Part shown: in pieces, positions 22,952-31,454 of the stretch
Layout: each line of letters begins with the position of its first letter
Position numbering within the stretch: the first letter of the stretch is position 1
Origin: Sphingobium chungbukense
Lineage (GTDB): Bacteria; Pseudomonadota; Alphaproteobacteria; Sphingomonadales; Sphingomonadaceae
Direction of reading: 5' to 3'
Length of the DNA: 64,000 bases
Assembly (NCBI RefSeq): GCF_001005725.1
Contig: NZ_LBIC01000001.1
Coordinates: 186,001 to 250,000, forward strand
Program-made: the position numbers and the translations under genes
Notes under the pieces: generated by a model
Told to the model about the DNA's origin: nothing
Databases searched by the model: none
The model's input: the letters and a program-made list of their open reading frames with translations, nothing else

Positions 22952-23803
22952 ATGTCCGTCGCCTATCTGAACGGCCGCTTCGTGCCTCTGGAGCAAGCCC
23001 AGGTCTCTGTGCTGGATCGTGGTTTCCTGTTCGCCGACGGCATTTACGAGGTCGCGGCGGTGATCGACGGCAAGCTGGTCGACAGCGCTTCCCATCTCGC
23101 CCGGCTGGAGCGGTCGACGGATGCGATCGGCATCGCCCTGCCGCTTTCCCTCGCGGAGATCGAGGCGGCGCAGAGGGAGCTTGTGGCCCGCAATGCCCTG
23201 GTGGAGGGGTTGGTCTATCTCCAGATCACGCGCGGCGCCGACGCGACCCGCGATTTCCTGCCCTCGCCCGACATCCGACCGACGCTGGTGATGTTCGTCC
23301 AGGCCAAGCCTTTCCTCGACATGCCCGCCGTCCGCAATGGCATAGCGGTCGCGACGATGCCCGACCTGCGCTGGGCGCGGCGCGACATCAAGAGCGTCGG
23401 CCTGCTGGCCCAGGCCATGGCCAAGCGCGCCGCCGCCGATACCGGGGCACAGGAGGCCTGGATGGTCGAGGACGGCTTCGTCACCGAAGGCGCGTCCTCC
23501 ACCGCCTTCATCGTGACGGAGGAAGGCATCATCACCCGCCCTTACAGCCAGGCGGTGTTGGCGGGCTGCACCGGCGCGGCGCTCACTGCGCTGGCGGAGG
23601 AAAGCGCCATCGCCGTCATCCGCCGACCCTTCACCGTAGCGGAGGCACTGACGGCCAAGGAAGCCTTCATCACCAGCGCCTCGACGCTCTGCCAGTCGGT
23701 GGTGCGGATCGATGGCCAGGCCATCGGTGACGGCACGCCAGGTCCGGTCGCGATGCGGCTGCGTTCCCTCTACATCGCCTTCGCGCGCAGCACGGCCGTC
23801 TGA
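22952..23803 (+). CDS. dat: D-amino-acid transaminase-like class IV PLP enzyme
   Basis: A 283-aa fold-type IV aminotransferase. The N-terminus (Y-L-N-G-R-F-V-P...V-L-D-R-G-F-L-F-A-D-G-I-Y-E) is characteristic of D-alanine aminotransferases. The catalytic lysine is likely the K in D-I-K-S-V-G-L-L near residue 149, and a PLP-phosphate motif E-G-A-S-S-T follows. The start at 22952 has AAGGA 9 nt upstream. It would interconvert D-alanine and D-glutamate with keto acids for peptidoglycan. A branched-chain or aminodeoxychorismate lyase-like role cannot be fully excluded. It lies 52 bp behind rpoN. Confidence 0.88.
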   Translation: MSVAYLNGRFVPLEQAQVSVLDRGFLFADGIYEVAAVIDGKLVDSASHLARLERSTDAIGIALPLSLAEIEAAQRELVARNALVEGLVYLQITRGADATRDFLPSPDIRPTLVMFVQAKPFLDMPAVRNGIAVATMPDLRWARRDIKSVGLLAQAMAKRAAADTGAQEAWMVEDGFVTEGASSTAFIVTEEGIITRPYSQAVLAGCTGAALTALAEESAIAVIRRPFTVAEALTAKEAFITSASTLCQSVVRIDGQAIGDGTPGPVAMRLRSLYIAFARSTAV

Positions 23804-24017
23804 CGGTCACGCAAAACTTGATCCATTTCGGATGAATCCCGGTCCCGCCATTTCGGCGGGGAGGGACGCTCCATTTCGGTATTCCACCCTCCCGAAGATC
23901 CAAAAAGCGCAATGCGAGGCCGTTCGTCAGCGACATAATCTCCATATCGGAGATTAGTTTGGCTGCGTAACAAAGCATTTCCGATAAGCTTCGTCCGGCA
24001 ATCGGGGAGATTTCGGC

Positions 24018-25016
24018 ATGGGAATGGATCAATTCGGCTTCGGCACATCGCCGGGCCAGCCCTTTGGCGCAAAGGACGATCGGCCGGGCCTGCTGATCCT
24101 GGCGGATAGCCCGTATCTCGACGATGCCGAGGCGCTGAGCCACGCGGCGGGTCTAAGACTGCTGGGCACCGTGACGCTGGAACAGGCTGCGATGCGCCTC
24201 GATACGCAGATCGGCTGCGACCTTGTCCTGCTATTCTGTCCGTCGCCCAATGATCTGCTCGAACGGCTGCTGGTCCAGGTCGAGACCCTGGCGATGCAGA
24301 ATGATATGCCGGTCATTCTGGTCGCAGGTCTGCACACCATCGATCTCGCCTATGCCTGTATTCGCAGCGACCGCACGCAACTCTTGTGCGCGCCCGACCA
24401 TGCCGACCTGGCCGCGGCGCTGCTCGCCGCCGCCGATCAGACGCAGTTCCATCATGTTCTCGAAGCGAACCGCGACAATGAAGGCCTGAGGCTCCAGCAG
24501 TTGAGCGAGGAAGTGAGCCGGCTCGCGCGCACGCTGGAGGCGTTGACCCTGCGCCCGCGCCATGCCACGCCCTCCTTCGAGCTTGGTCCGCGCATTTCTG
24601 ACCAGCCCAGCGACTATATCGGCATGCCCGCGCTCGAGCCGATCGGCAGCGCGGACAAGCCATCGGACACTGTCGAAGTCGACGCCGTGCAGGTACGCGA
24701 CCTGCTGCGGGCGCGGCGGTTGCGCGACGATTTCCTGCCCGCCGACCTTTTTGCCGATCCCGCCTGGGACATGCTGCTGGACCTGCTGGCGGCGCGGCTG
24801 GAGCATGAGCGGGTCTCGGTGTCCAGCCTGTGCATCGCCTCGGCCGTGCCGCCGACCACGGCCCTGCGCTGGATCCGGACGCTGACGGAACAAGGCTTCG
24901 TCCATCGCCAGGCCGATCCGCATGACGGACGCCGCGTGTTCATTGCGCTGACCGATCATACGGCGGAGTCGCTGGCCCGCTGGTTCACGGCCAGCCGCCG
25001 TTTCCTGTGCGCATGA
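24018..25016 (+). CDS. Winged-helix (MarR-like) regulator with receiver-like N-terminus
   Basis: A 332-aa protein. Residues about 24-145 have the alternating strand/helix pattern of a receiver-type domain (L-L-I-L-A-D, L-V-L-L-F, P-V-I-L-V) but no clear phospho-acceptor cluster. A short coiled segment (about 150-180) follows, then a charged linker. A C-terminal winged helix of MarR type has recognition helix P-P-T-T-A-L-R-W-I-R-T-L and wing R-Q-A-D-P-H-D-G-R-R-V-F-I. It is a single gene with a GGGGAGA ribosome-binding sequence. Targets and ligand are unknown; it is probably a DNA-binding regulator lacking phosphorylation. Confidence 0.75.
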   Translation: MGMDQFGFGTSPGQPFGAKDDRPGLLILADSPYLDDAEALSHAAGLRLLGTVTLEQAAMRLDTQIGCDLVLLFCPSPNDLLERLLVQVETLAMQNDMPVILVAGLHTIDLAYACIRSDRTQLLCAPDHADLAAALLAAADQTQFHHVLEANRDNEGLRLQQLSEEVSRLARTLEALTLRPRHATPSFELGPRISDQPSDYIGMPALEPIGSADKPSDTVEVDAVQVRDLLRARRLRDDFLPADLFADPAWDMLLDLLAARLEHERVSVSSLCIASAVPPTTALRWIRTLTEQGFVHRQADPHDGRRVFIALTDHTAESLARWFTASRRFLCA

Positions 25017-25102
25017 ACAATATGCTGTCATCACGGCTTGACCGGCGAGCGGATTGTCGTAGATAGGCGCGCACCGAAGGCCCTGCGGTCAGCACGGACA
25101 TC

Positions 25103-25178
25103 GGGCGATTAGCTCAGTTGGTAGAGCGTCTCGTTTACACCGAGAATGTCGGCGGTTCGAGCCCGTCATCGCCCACCA
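25103..25178 (+). tRNA. tRNA-Val (anticodon TAC)
   Basis: A 76-nt tRNA with acceptor GGGCGAT/ATCGCCC, D-arm GCTCAGTTGGTAGAGC, anticodon stem TCTCG/CGAGA around TTTACAC (anticodon TAC), T-arm with GTTCGAGC, and encoded CCA. No neighbouring integrase is visible. Confidence 0.97.
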
Positions 25179-25259
25179 TCTCTCTTGAAAGCTGTTTGCC
25201 CAAGAGGCCGGATGGTTTATCGTCCGCCGAACATCAGCCCTTTGTAAGGCAGTCGGCTT

Positions 25260-25433
25260 ATGCCTCTCACACTCCTGCTAGGCAGTACGATAGCACCCTT
25301 TCTATTGATATTTTCGCCGCTTTCGCTGGCCGCCGCGCGCGATTGCCTCGATTGGAAGATGCCGGCCAAGACTGTGGACGTCGCAGCGGGAAAACCGTGC
25401 CACGGGAAAAAGCCGCCATTGCTGCTGATGTGA
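25260..25433 (+). CDS. Possible small secreted protein (57 aa)
   Basis: A short frame in the 309-bp gap between tRNA-Val and the zinc-finger gene. It encodes a hydrophobic N-terminus (about residues 3-24, ending L-S-L-A-A-A), then R-D-C and a lysine-rich tail with a second cysteine (K-P-C-H-G-K-K). The pattern fits a signal peptide plus a short disulphide-bonded peptide. A TAAGGC sequence lies about 10 nt upstream as a weak ribosome site. Nothing else supports it, and chance is a fair alternative. Confidence 0.28.
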   Translation: MPLTLLLGSTIAPFLLIFSPLSLAAARDCLDWKMPAKTVDVAAGKPCHGKKPPLLLM

Positions 25434-25487
25434 ACGGCTTCTGGCGGATATTGCGGTGCAACCTCGGCGCTGCTAATCGGTGCCGCC

Positions 25488-25715
25488 ATGATCCAGCCGC
25501 CTGAAATCCTCCGAGTCTCCAAGTCCCGTGTCTCTTGCGACGGTTCGGGCGACATTCCCGCCGCCCTCGGCCATCCGCGCGTCTTCCTTGAGATCGATGA
25601 GCATGGCTATGTCGACTGCGGCTATTGCGACCGCCGGTTCGTGCTGGTCGGTGGCATTGCAGACACACCGGAAATCGCGGGCCTGCCTGACATTTCCTCG
25701 GGCGCCAGCCTTTAA
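25488..25715 (+). CDS. Zinc-finger CHCC domain protein
   Basis: A 75-aa protein with the zf-CHCC pattern C...H-P-R-V-F-L-E-I-D...D-C-G-Y-C-D-R-R-F. This family includes the mitochondrial complex I assembly subunit NDUFS6 and is common as a short alphaproteobacterial protein, probably binding one zinc. It sits upstream of tldD in the same direction, 50 bp apart, but a shared role is not evident. Confidence 0.85.
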   Translation: MIQPPEILRVSKSRVSCDGSGDIPAALGHPRVFLEIDEHGYVDCGYCDRRFVLVGGIADTPEIAGLPDISSGASL

Positions 25716-25765
25716 ACCTACGATTTTGATTGGGCTTGCGGCCTGCCCCTCCTATATCGGGCGGC

Positions 25766-27208
25766 ATGACCGAAACTGATCTCCAGTTCACCGACGCGCG
25801 CGGCCTGATCTATCGTCCGGGCCTGCTCGATCCCGATAGCGCGCGTCGCCTGACCACACAGGCGCTCAAAAGCTGCGACGATGGTGAGCTGTATCTGCAA
25901 TATCGGGCAAGCGAGAGCTTCGGCTTCGACGATGGAAGGCTGAAGACCGCCGATTATTCGACCGATGCGGGTTTCGGCCTGCGCGGGGTGTCGGGCGAGA
26001 TGACCGGCTTCGCCCATGCCAATGACATCAGCGAAGCCGCGATCCGCCGTGCGGCCGAGACGCTGACGCTGCTCGATCCGGCCAAGGGCCAGCCCGCGCC
26101 GCCCCCGCTGCATACCAACCGCCATCTCTATACCGACGTCAATCCGCTGGAGATCGTGCCCTTTGCCGAGAAAGTGACGCTCTGCGCCGCGATTGACGCT
26201 GCCGCCCGCGCTCGCGATCCGCGTGTCGCGCAGGTGTCGGTGAGCCTGGCTGGAAGCTGGTCGGTGGTCGAGATCGTCCGCGCCGACGGCTTCACCGCGA
26301 CCGACATCCGTCCCCTGGTGCGGCTCAACGTCTCTGTCATCCTGGAGGAGAATGGGCGCCGCGAGACCGGCGTGTTCGGTATCGGCGGGCGTTATCTCTA
26401 CGACGAGGTGATGGACCCGGCGATCTGGAACCGGGCGATCGACGAGGCGTTGGCGCAGGCGCGGGTCAATCTGCGTTCGGTGGCTGCCCCCGCAGGCGAG
26501 ATGACCGTCCTGCTGGGGCCGGGCTGGCCCGGCGTGCTGGTGCACGAGGCGATCGGTCACGGCCTGGAAGGCGACTTCAACCGCAAGGGCACCAGCGCTT
26601 TTTCCGGCAGGGTGGGTGAACGTGTCGCGGCGCCGGGCGTCACCGTGGTCGATGACGGCTCCATCATGAACCGGCGCGGCTCGCTTTCCATCGACGACGA
26701 AGGCACGCCGACGAAGGAAAATGTGCTGATCGAGGATGGCATCCTCAAGGGGTATATGCAGGATCGCCTGAACGCCCGGCTGATGGGCGTGGAGCCAACC
26801 GGCAACGGCCGCCGCGAAAGCTATGCGCATGCGCCGATGCCGCGCATGACCAATACCTTCATCAAGGGAAGCAATGACGATCCGGAAGAACTGCTTTCCC
26901 GGATGAAGTCGGGCATTTTCGCGAAAAGCTTCGGGGGTGGGCAGGTCGATATCGTGTCGGGCAAGTTCGTCTTTTCCTGCACCGAGGCTTACAAGGTCGA
27001 GAATGGCAAGCTGGGCGAGCCGATCAAGGGCGCGACGCTGATCGGCGACGGCCCGACAGCGCTGACCAAGGTCATCGGCATCGGCCATGACTGGGCGCTG
27101 GACGAAGGCATCGGCATGTGCGGGAAGGGCGGCCAAAGCGTGCCCGCAGGGGTTGGCCAGCCCACGCTGCTGCTGGAAGGCCTGACCGTGGGTGGCACGG
27201 CAACCTGA
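25766..27208 (+). CDS. tldD: Metalloprotease TldD
   Basis: A 480-aa member of the TldD/PmbA family, heterodimeric zinc proteases that degrade unfolded peptides and act in maturation of some RiPP-type peptides and CcdA degradation in E. coli. The metal motif H-E-A-I-G-H lies near residue 259, followed by G-L-E-G-D-F. The start is placed at 25766 (M-T-E-T-D) because homologous sequence begins there. The partner pmbA is not in this window. Confidence 0.94.
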   Translation: MTETDLQFTDARGLIYRPGLLDPDSARRLTTQALKSCDDGELYLQYRASESFGFDDGRLKTADYSTDAGFGLRGVSGEMTGFAHANDISEAAIRRAAETLTLLDPAKGQPAPPPLHTNRHLYTDVNPLEIVPFAEKVTLCAAIDAAARARDPRVAQVSVSLAGSWSVVEIVRADGFTATDIRPLVRLNVSVILEENGRRETGVFGIGGRYLYDEVMDPAIWNRAIDEALAQARVNLRSVAAPAGEMTVLLGPGWPGVLVHEAIGHGLEGDFNRKGTSAFSGRVGERVAAPGVTVVDDGSIMNRRGSLSIDDEGTPTKENVLIEDGILKGYMQDRLNARLMGVEPTGNGRRESYAHAPMPRMTNTFIKGSNDDPEELLSRMKSGIFAKSFGGGQVDIVSGKFVFSCTEAYKVENGKLGEPIKGATLIGDGPTALTKVIGIGHDWALDEGIGMCGKGGQSVPAGVGQPTLLLEGLTVGGTAT

Positions 27209-27262
27209 GGCAGGGAAGCCGTGGGTTGAGGAACTCCTGCGCCCTTCCATCTTTGTCCATTT

Positions 27263-27838
27263 ATGAACATGTTGACCGACAGTCATGATGCGGTGACGGC
27301 CGACTGGGCGGCGGCGCTGCTGGATTTCTGGTTCAACCAGATTGGCGAGGCGGGGTGGTGGCACCGCGATCCCGCGCTGGACCGGCGATGCCATGTCCGT
27401 TTCCACGCCCTGTGGGAGGAAAAGCGCCGCCTGGATGCGGCCGAATTTCTCGATCGGGCCGATGACGCGCTGGCCGCGGTGCTGCTGTTCGACCAATTGC
27501 CGCGTAACATGTTCCGGGACACGGCGCAGGCCTTCGCCACCGACGGACTGGCGCGGGTGGTGGCGCGCGGCGCCGTCGCGCAGGGATATGACATCCAGAT
27601 CGGTGGGGCTGGCCGCCTGTTCTTCTACATGCCCTTCCAGCATAGCGAAGACATGGATGACCAGACATTGTCGCTCAGCCTCTTCGAGGGGGCAGACGAT
27701 GCAAAGTCGCTGGATTTTGCGCGGCAGCATTACAGGGTGATCGAGCGTTTCGGCCGCTTTCCCCATCGCAATGCCCTGCTGGGCCGTTCCACCTTGCCCG
27801 AGGAGCAGGAGGTGGCAAGGACGGGCGCAGGCTGGTAG
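27263..27838 (+). CDS. DUF924 family protein
   Basis: A 191-aa soluble helical protein. Diagnostic DUF924 segments are present: W-F-x5-W-W near the N-terminus, L-L-F-D-Q-L-P-R-N-M-F-R in the middle, and F-Y-M-P-F-Q-H-S-E-D plus F-G-R-F-P-H-R-N near the end. The function of the family is unknown. It is 54 bp after tldD and may share its transcript. Confidence 0.92.
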   Translation: MNMLTDSHDAVTADWAAALLDFWFNQIGEAGWWHRDPALDRRCHVRFHALWEEKRRLDAAEFLDRADDALAAVLLFDQLPRNMFRDTAQAFATDGLARVVARGAVAQGYDIQIGGAGRLFFYMPFQHSEDMDDQTLSLSLFEGADDAKSLDFARQHYRVIERFGRFPHRNALLGRSTLPEEQEVARTGAGW

Positions 27839-27849
27839 GCTCCTTATTT

Positions 27850-27868
27850 CTGCCTAATTTTTAGGCAG
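27850..27868. repeat. Inverted repeat between the DUF924 gene and glnK
   Basis: Perfect 8-bp arms CTGCCTAA/TTAGGCAG around TTT. It starts 12 bp after the DUF924 stop. It may be a weak terminator or an operator; there is no T-run downstream. Confidence 0.5.
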
Positions 27869-27949
27869 AGCCACGCCACTGCACAAATTTTTGGCGGCGC
27901 AGCATGAGCCGCCTGGAAGAAATCCTGCATTAACGCGCCTTTCACAAAT

Positions 27950-27965
27950 TGGCACGGCACTTGCT
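27950..27965 (+). promoter_or_regulatory. Sigma-54 (-24/-12) promoter of glnK-amtB
   Basis: TGGCACGGCACTTGCT matches the sigma-54 consensus TGGCACR-N4-TTGCW at every defined position. The predicted transcription start is near 27975, and the ribosome site AGGGGG (27991) and glnK ATG (28001) follow. Control by nitrogen limitation through NtrC is the known pattern for glnK-amtB. No convincing NtrC site was found in the short upstream region. Confidence 0.93.
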
Positions 27966-28000
27966 GTGTAACTTGTCGCACACCAGTAACAGGGGGCGAC

Positions 28001-28339
28001 ATGAAACTTGTCATGGCTATCATCAAGCCGTTCAAGCTTGACGATGTCCGCGAGGCTCTTTCCTCGCTCGGCATCGCCGGCATGACGGTGAGCGAAGTGA
28101 AGGGCTTCGGCCGCCAGAAGGGGCAGACCGAAATCTATCGCGGCGCCGAATATTCGACCAACATGGTTCCGAAGATCAAGATCGAGGTGGTCTGCGACGA
28201 CGACCTCGCGCCGCGCGTCGTTGAAGCCACGCAGGCTGCCGCCAATTCCGGCGCCATCGGCGATGGCAAGATCTTCGTCCTCGATGTCGAGCAGGCGGTG
28301 CGCATCCGTACCGGCGAAACCGGCGAAACCGCTCTGTAA
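28001..28339 (+). CDS. glnK: Nitrogen regulatory PII protein GlnK
   Basis: A 112-aa trimeric PII signal protein. The T-loop contains the uridylylation tyrosine in T-E-I-Y51-R-G-A-E-Y, and the C-terminal signature G-D-G-K-I-F-V-L-D-V is present. It senses ATP/ADP, 2-oxoglutarate and glutamine state, and blocks AmtB by inserting its T-loop when nitrogen is sufficient. It is named glnK rather than glnB because it is coupled to amtB (11-bp gap) and lies behind a sigma-54 promoter. Confidence 0.95.
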   Translation: MKLVMAIIKPFKLDDVREALSSLGIAGMTVSEVKGFGRQKGQTEIYRGAEYSTNMVPKIKIEVVCDDDLAPRVVEATQAAANSGAIGDGKIFVLDVEQAVRIRTGETGETAL

Positions 28340-28350
28340 GGGGGAAATTA

Positions 28351-29694
28351 ATGACCTTTTCCAAGAAGCTTTGCGGCGTCGCGGGGGCCATCGGCCTGTC
28401 GCTCTTCGCTGCGATGCCCGCCTGGGCACAGGCCGCCGCGCCCGCGGCCACCGTCGACAAGGGCGATACGGCCTGGATGATGACCTCCACCATCCTGGTG
28501 CTGGCGATGATCCTGCCGGGCCTGGCGCTGTTCTACGGTGGCCTGGTCCGTACCAAGAACATGCTGTCGGTGATGACGCAGATCGGCGCCGTGGCATGCC
28601 TCGCCATGCTGATCTGGGTGATGTACGGCTATTCCATGGCCTTTGGCCCGGATTATACCAGCGGCCTCAGCAACTTCATCTCGACCTTTGACAAGGCCTT
28701 CCTGAAGGGCATCACGCCCGCTTCGCAGGCGGCGACCTTCACTGCGGGCGTCGAGATCCCCGAATATGTGTTCGTCAGCTTCCAGATGACCTTTGCCGCG
28801 ATCACCGTGGCGCTGGTGCTGGGTTCGGTGGTCGAGCGCATCAAATTCTCGGCCGTGATGGTATTCGCCGCCATCTGGCTGACCATCGTCTACTTCCCTG
28901 TCGCGCACATGGTGTGGGCGGCGAGCGGCCTGTTCTTCAAGGCCGGCGCGCTCGACTTCGCGGGCGGCACCGTGGTCCACATCAACGCCGGTGTCTCGGC
29001 GCTGGTCGCATGCCTCATCCTGGGCAAGCGCGTGGGCTTCCCCAAGGAGCCGATGCCGCCGCACAGCCTGACGCTGACGGGCGTCGGCACCGGCCTGCTG
29101 TGGGTCGGCTGGTTCGGCTTCAACGCCGGTTCGGCGCTGGAAGCCAATGGCTCGGCTGCTCTCGCGATGATCAACACCTTCGTCGCCACCGCTTCGGCCG
29201 GTCTGTTCTGGATGCTTGCCGAACGCATCAACGGTCACAAGGGTTCGGCCCTGGGCTTCTGCTCGGGCATCATCGCCGGCCTGGTCGCCGTCACCCCGGC
29301 TGCCGGCAATTCCGGCCCGTTCGGTGCGATCGTCCTGGGTGCCGTCGCTTCGATCGTCTGCTTCTACGCCGTCACCGTCCTCAAGCCGAAGCTCGGCTAT
29401 GACGACTCGCTGGACGCCTTCGGCATCCACGGCATCGGCGGCATGATCGGCGCCATCGGCACCGCCATCGTCTACTCGCCCTCGCTGGGCGGCCCGGGCG
29501 CCGCGGACTATGACATGGGTGCCAAGCTGATCGTGCAGATCGAAGCGGTCCTGACCACCATCGTCTGGGCATCGATCGGCACCGTCATCGCCATCTTCAT
29601 CGCCAAGGCGGTCACTGGCCTGCGCGTCAGCAAGGAGGTCGAACTGGAAGGTCTCGACCTCGGCGAGCATGGCGAACGCGCCTACAACCCGTAA
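28351..29694 (+). CDS. amtB: Ammonium transporter AmtB
   Basis: A 447-aa Amt family channel with a cleavable N-terminal signal (A-M-P-A-W-A-Q-A) followed by 11 membrane segments. Family motifs include F-Y-G-G-L-V-R-T-K-N-M and the twin histidines of the pore (V-V-H-I-N-A-G and F-G-I-H-G-I-G-G). It takes up ammonium, gated by GlnK. It is expressed from the sigma-54 promoter upstream of glnK and ended by a strong terminator at 29765. Confidence 0.97.
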   Translation: MTFSKKLCGVAGAIGLSLFAAMPAWAQAAAPAATVDKGDTAWMMTSTILVLAMILPGLALFYGGLVRTKNMLSVMTQIGAVACLAMLIWVMYGYSMAFGPDYTSGLSNFISTFDKAFLKGITPASQAATFTAGVEIPEYVFVSFQMTFAAITVALVLGSVVERIKFSAVMVFAAIWLTIVYFPVAHMVWAASGLFFKAGALDFAGGTVVHINAGVSALVACLILGKRVGFPKEPMPPHSLTLTGVGTGLLWVGWFGFNAGSALEANGSAALAMINTFVATASAGLFWMLAERINGHKGSALGFCSGIIAGLVAVTPAAGNSGPFGAIVLGAVASIVCFYAVTVLKPKLGYDDSLDAFGIHGIGGMIGAIGTAIVYSPSLGGPGAADYDMGAKLIVQIEAVLTTIVWASIGTVIAIFIAKAVTGLRVSKEVELEGLDLGEHGERAYNP

Positions 29695-29704
29695 GAAATC
29701 GGCA

Positions 29705-29731
29705 GGGCGGGCCGATAAGGACGGCCCGCCC
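29705..29731 (+). repeat. GC-rich hairpin downstream of amtB
   Basis: Arms GGGCGGGCC/GGCCCGCCC form a perfect 9-bp stem 10 bp after the amtB stop. There is no T-run, so it may protect the 3' end or slow polymerase before the true terminator at 29765. Confidence 0.55.
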
Positions 29732-29764
29732 GCCCCACCTTGTTCCTCCTGCGAACATCACTCG

Positions 29765-29796
29765 GGACCGGTACGAAAGTATCGGTCCTTTTTTTT
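29765..29796 (+). terminator. Rho-independent terminator of glnK-amtB
   Basis: The 10-bp stem GGACCGGTAC/GTATCGGTCC (one G-T pair) has a GAAA tetraloop and eight Ts. The T-run runs into the crtB stop codon on the other strand, so the two transcripts are back to back with no spacer. Confidence 0.92.
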
Positions 29797-30796
29797 AGGT
29801 TCGCGAACGGCTCCAGAGCGTGTCCAGGCGTAGCGTTTCGGCGGGCCAGCGACGGCCGCGGCCCGCGACCTGGAGACCGGCGCGCAGAACCCAGCCGAGC
29901 TTTTCGCTTTTTTCCGTCGTCACGCGATGATCCCAGGCATGCTCGCCTTTCCGCGCCACCTTCCGGGCGATGTCGCCGTAAATGCCTGCCGCCGCCAGTA
30001 CGGCCCAGGCGGAGCGGGGCGGCAAGGCGCCTGTGCCATGCCGCGCGCTCTCCTCATAAGCGGCGGCCATGTCGGCCAGGCGGCGCGCGAGAATCGCAAG
30101 GCGGGGGCGGACCCAGGGCTTCATATGCTCGCCGGGCGGGATATCCATTTCGACCAGCCATTCTTCCGGCAGGTAGCAGCGGTCGGCGGCCTCATCCTCG
30201 CTGATGTCGCGGGCGATGTTGGCGAGCTGGAAAGCGAGGCCCAGATCGCAGGCGCGGTCGAGCGTGGCTTCGTCGCCCGAATCGACGCCCATCAGGATCG
30301 CCATCATGCAGCCGACCGTGCCAGCGACGTGGTAACAATAGCGCAGCATGTCCGCTTCGCTGCGGGGGCGCCATTCGCGGGCGTCAAGGGCAAAGCCCTC
30401 GATCAGGTCATGGGCGTAGCGTTCCGGGATCGCACATTCGCGCATGACCAGGCCGAAGCCGTCGAAAGCGGGGTCGCCGGTGGGTTCACCGCGGAGCGCC
30501 GCACTGGTGAGGACGCGGATGGTGGAAAGGCGCGCCTGGCCATCGGCCACGCCGTGCATGGTGCCGCCATGGTCCTGGCCATCGGCGATGTCGTCGCATT
30601 TGCGGCACCAGGCGTAGAGCAGCCAGGCGCGTTCGCGAGTTGCGCGGTCGAACAATCGGGAGGCGAGGGCAAAGGATTTGGAACCCCGCACAATGCTGTC
30701 GCGGGCCTGGGCGATAAGGGTGGAACGATCGGCGGCGCCCTTCCCATTTGCGGAAGGGGATGGGGCGGGGTGGGTAAAGTCCATGGATTGGGACAT
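29795..30796 (-). CDS. crtB: Phytoene synthase CrtB
   Basis: A 333-aa prenyl synthase that condenses two geranylgeranyl diphosphates to phytoene, the first committed carotenoid step. Both Asp-rich magnesium motifs are present: D-D-I-A-D near residue 67 and D-I-S-E-D later. The start at 30796 (M-S-Q-S-M-D-F) follows a GAGGGAGG sequence; the frame extends a further 20 codons upstream. It is the last gene of the minus-strand crt cluster, 62 bp after the LOG gene. crtE is not in the window. Confidence 0.95.
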   Translation of the reverse strand: MSQSMDFTHPAPSPSANGKGAADRSTLIAQARDSIVRGSKSFALASRLFDRATRERAWLLYAWCRKCDDIADGQDHGGTMHGVADGQARLSTIRVLTSAALRGEPTGDPAFDGFGLVMRECAIPERYAHDLIEGFALDAREWRPRSEADMLRYCYHVAGTVGCMMAILMGVDSGDEATLDRACDLGLAFQLANIARDISEDEAADRCYLPEEWLVEMDIPPGEHMKPWVRPRLAILARRLADMAAAYEESARHGTGALPPRSAWAVLAAAGIYGDIARKVARKGEHAWDHRVTTEKSEKLGWVLRAGLQVAGRGRRWPAETLRLDTLWSRSRT

Positions 30797-30858
30797 GCCC
30801 TCCCTCGCCTCCCGCGTCGAGTCACTTGCCTCACCGCGACGCAACCGAAAAGGCACCG

Positions 30859-31440
30859 TCAGAGGCGGTCGGCTTTCATCCCGAAGATGGTTTCATGGGG
30901 CTGATAGGCGGCCATTCTGTCGAGCAGTGCTTCGATCGCATTGGCGTGGATCAGGATATTGGCGTGCTGAGCGCGGATGAAGCCGGCCTCCACCATATGC
31001 TGGTTGAACGATATGAGCTGATCGTAGAAGCCCGCGACGTTCAACAGTCCCACCGGCTTGCCATGATAGCCAAGCTGCGCCCAGCTTATCGCCTCCCACA
31101 ACTCATCCATCGTGCCGACGCCACCCGGCAGGGTGACGAAGCCGTCGGACAGATCGGTGAAAAGCTGTTTGCGCTGGTGCATGGTCTGGACGACGTGCAG
31201 TTCCGTGCAACCGCGATGGGCGACTTCGGCGCCGACCAGCGCATCGGGGATGACGCCGATGACTTCCCCACCCGCTTCCAGCGCGGCATCCGCTACCGCG
31301 CCCATCAGTCCCAGGCGACCGCCACCATAAACGACGCCAATGCCGCGATCGGCCAGGACGCGCCCGACATGGCGGGCAGCCTCGACATAAAAGGGATCGG
31401 CCGGGGTCGCCGAGCCGCAATAGACAGCCAGTCTCTTCAT
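30859..31440 (-). CDS. LOG family protein (TIGR00730) inside the crt cluster
   Basis: A 193-aa Rossmann-fold protein with the LOG family motifs G-G-G-R-L-G-L-M-G and P-G-G-V-G-T-M-D-E-L-W-E. Characterised relatives are cytokinin riboside 5'-monophosphate phosphoribohydrolases that release the base from nucleotide monophosphates; many bacterial members have uncertain substrates. It sits between crtI (14-bp gap) and crtB (62 bp) in the same direction. A carotenoid role is not expected from the family. Confidence 0.9.
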   Translation of the reverse strand: MKRLAVYCGSATPADPFYVEAARHVGRVLADRGIGVVYGGGRLGLMGAVADAALEAGGEVIGVIPDALVGAEVAHRGCTELHVVQTMHQRKQLFTDLSDGFVTLPGGVGTMDELWEAISWAQLGYHGKPVGLLNVAGFYDQLISFNQHMVEAGFIRAQHANILIHANAIEALLDRMAAYQPHETIFGMKADRL

Positions 31441-31454
31441 AAATCCTGCGTTCG

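Noticed and set aside
27880..27949. NtrC enhancer upstream of glnK
   Set aside because: Only weak, partial resemblance to GCAC-N-GTGC dyads; not enough to call.
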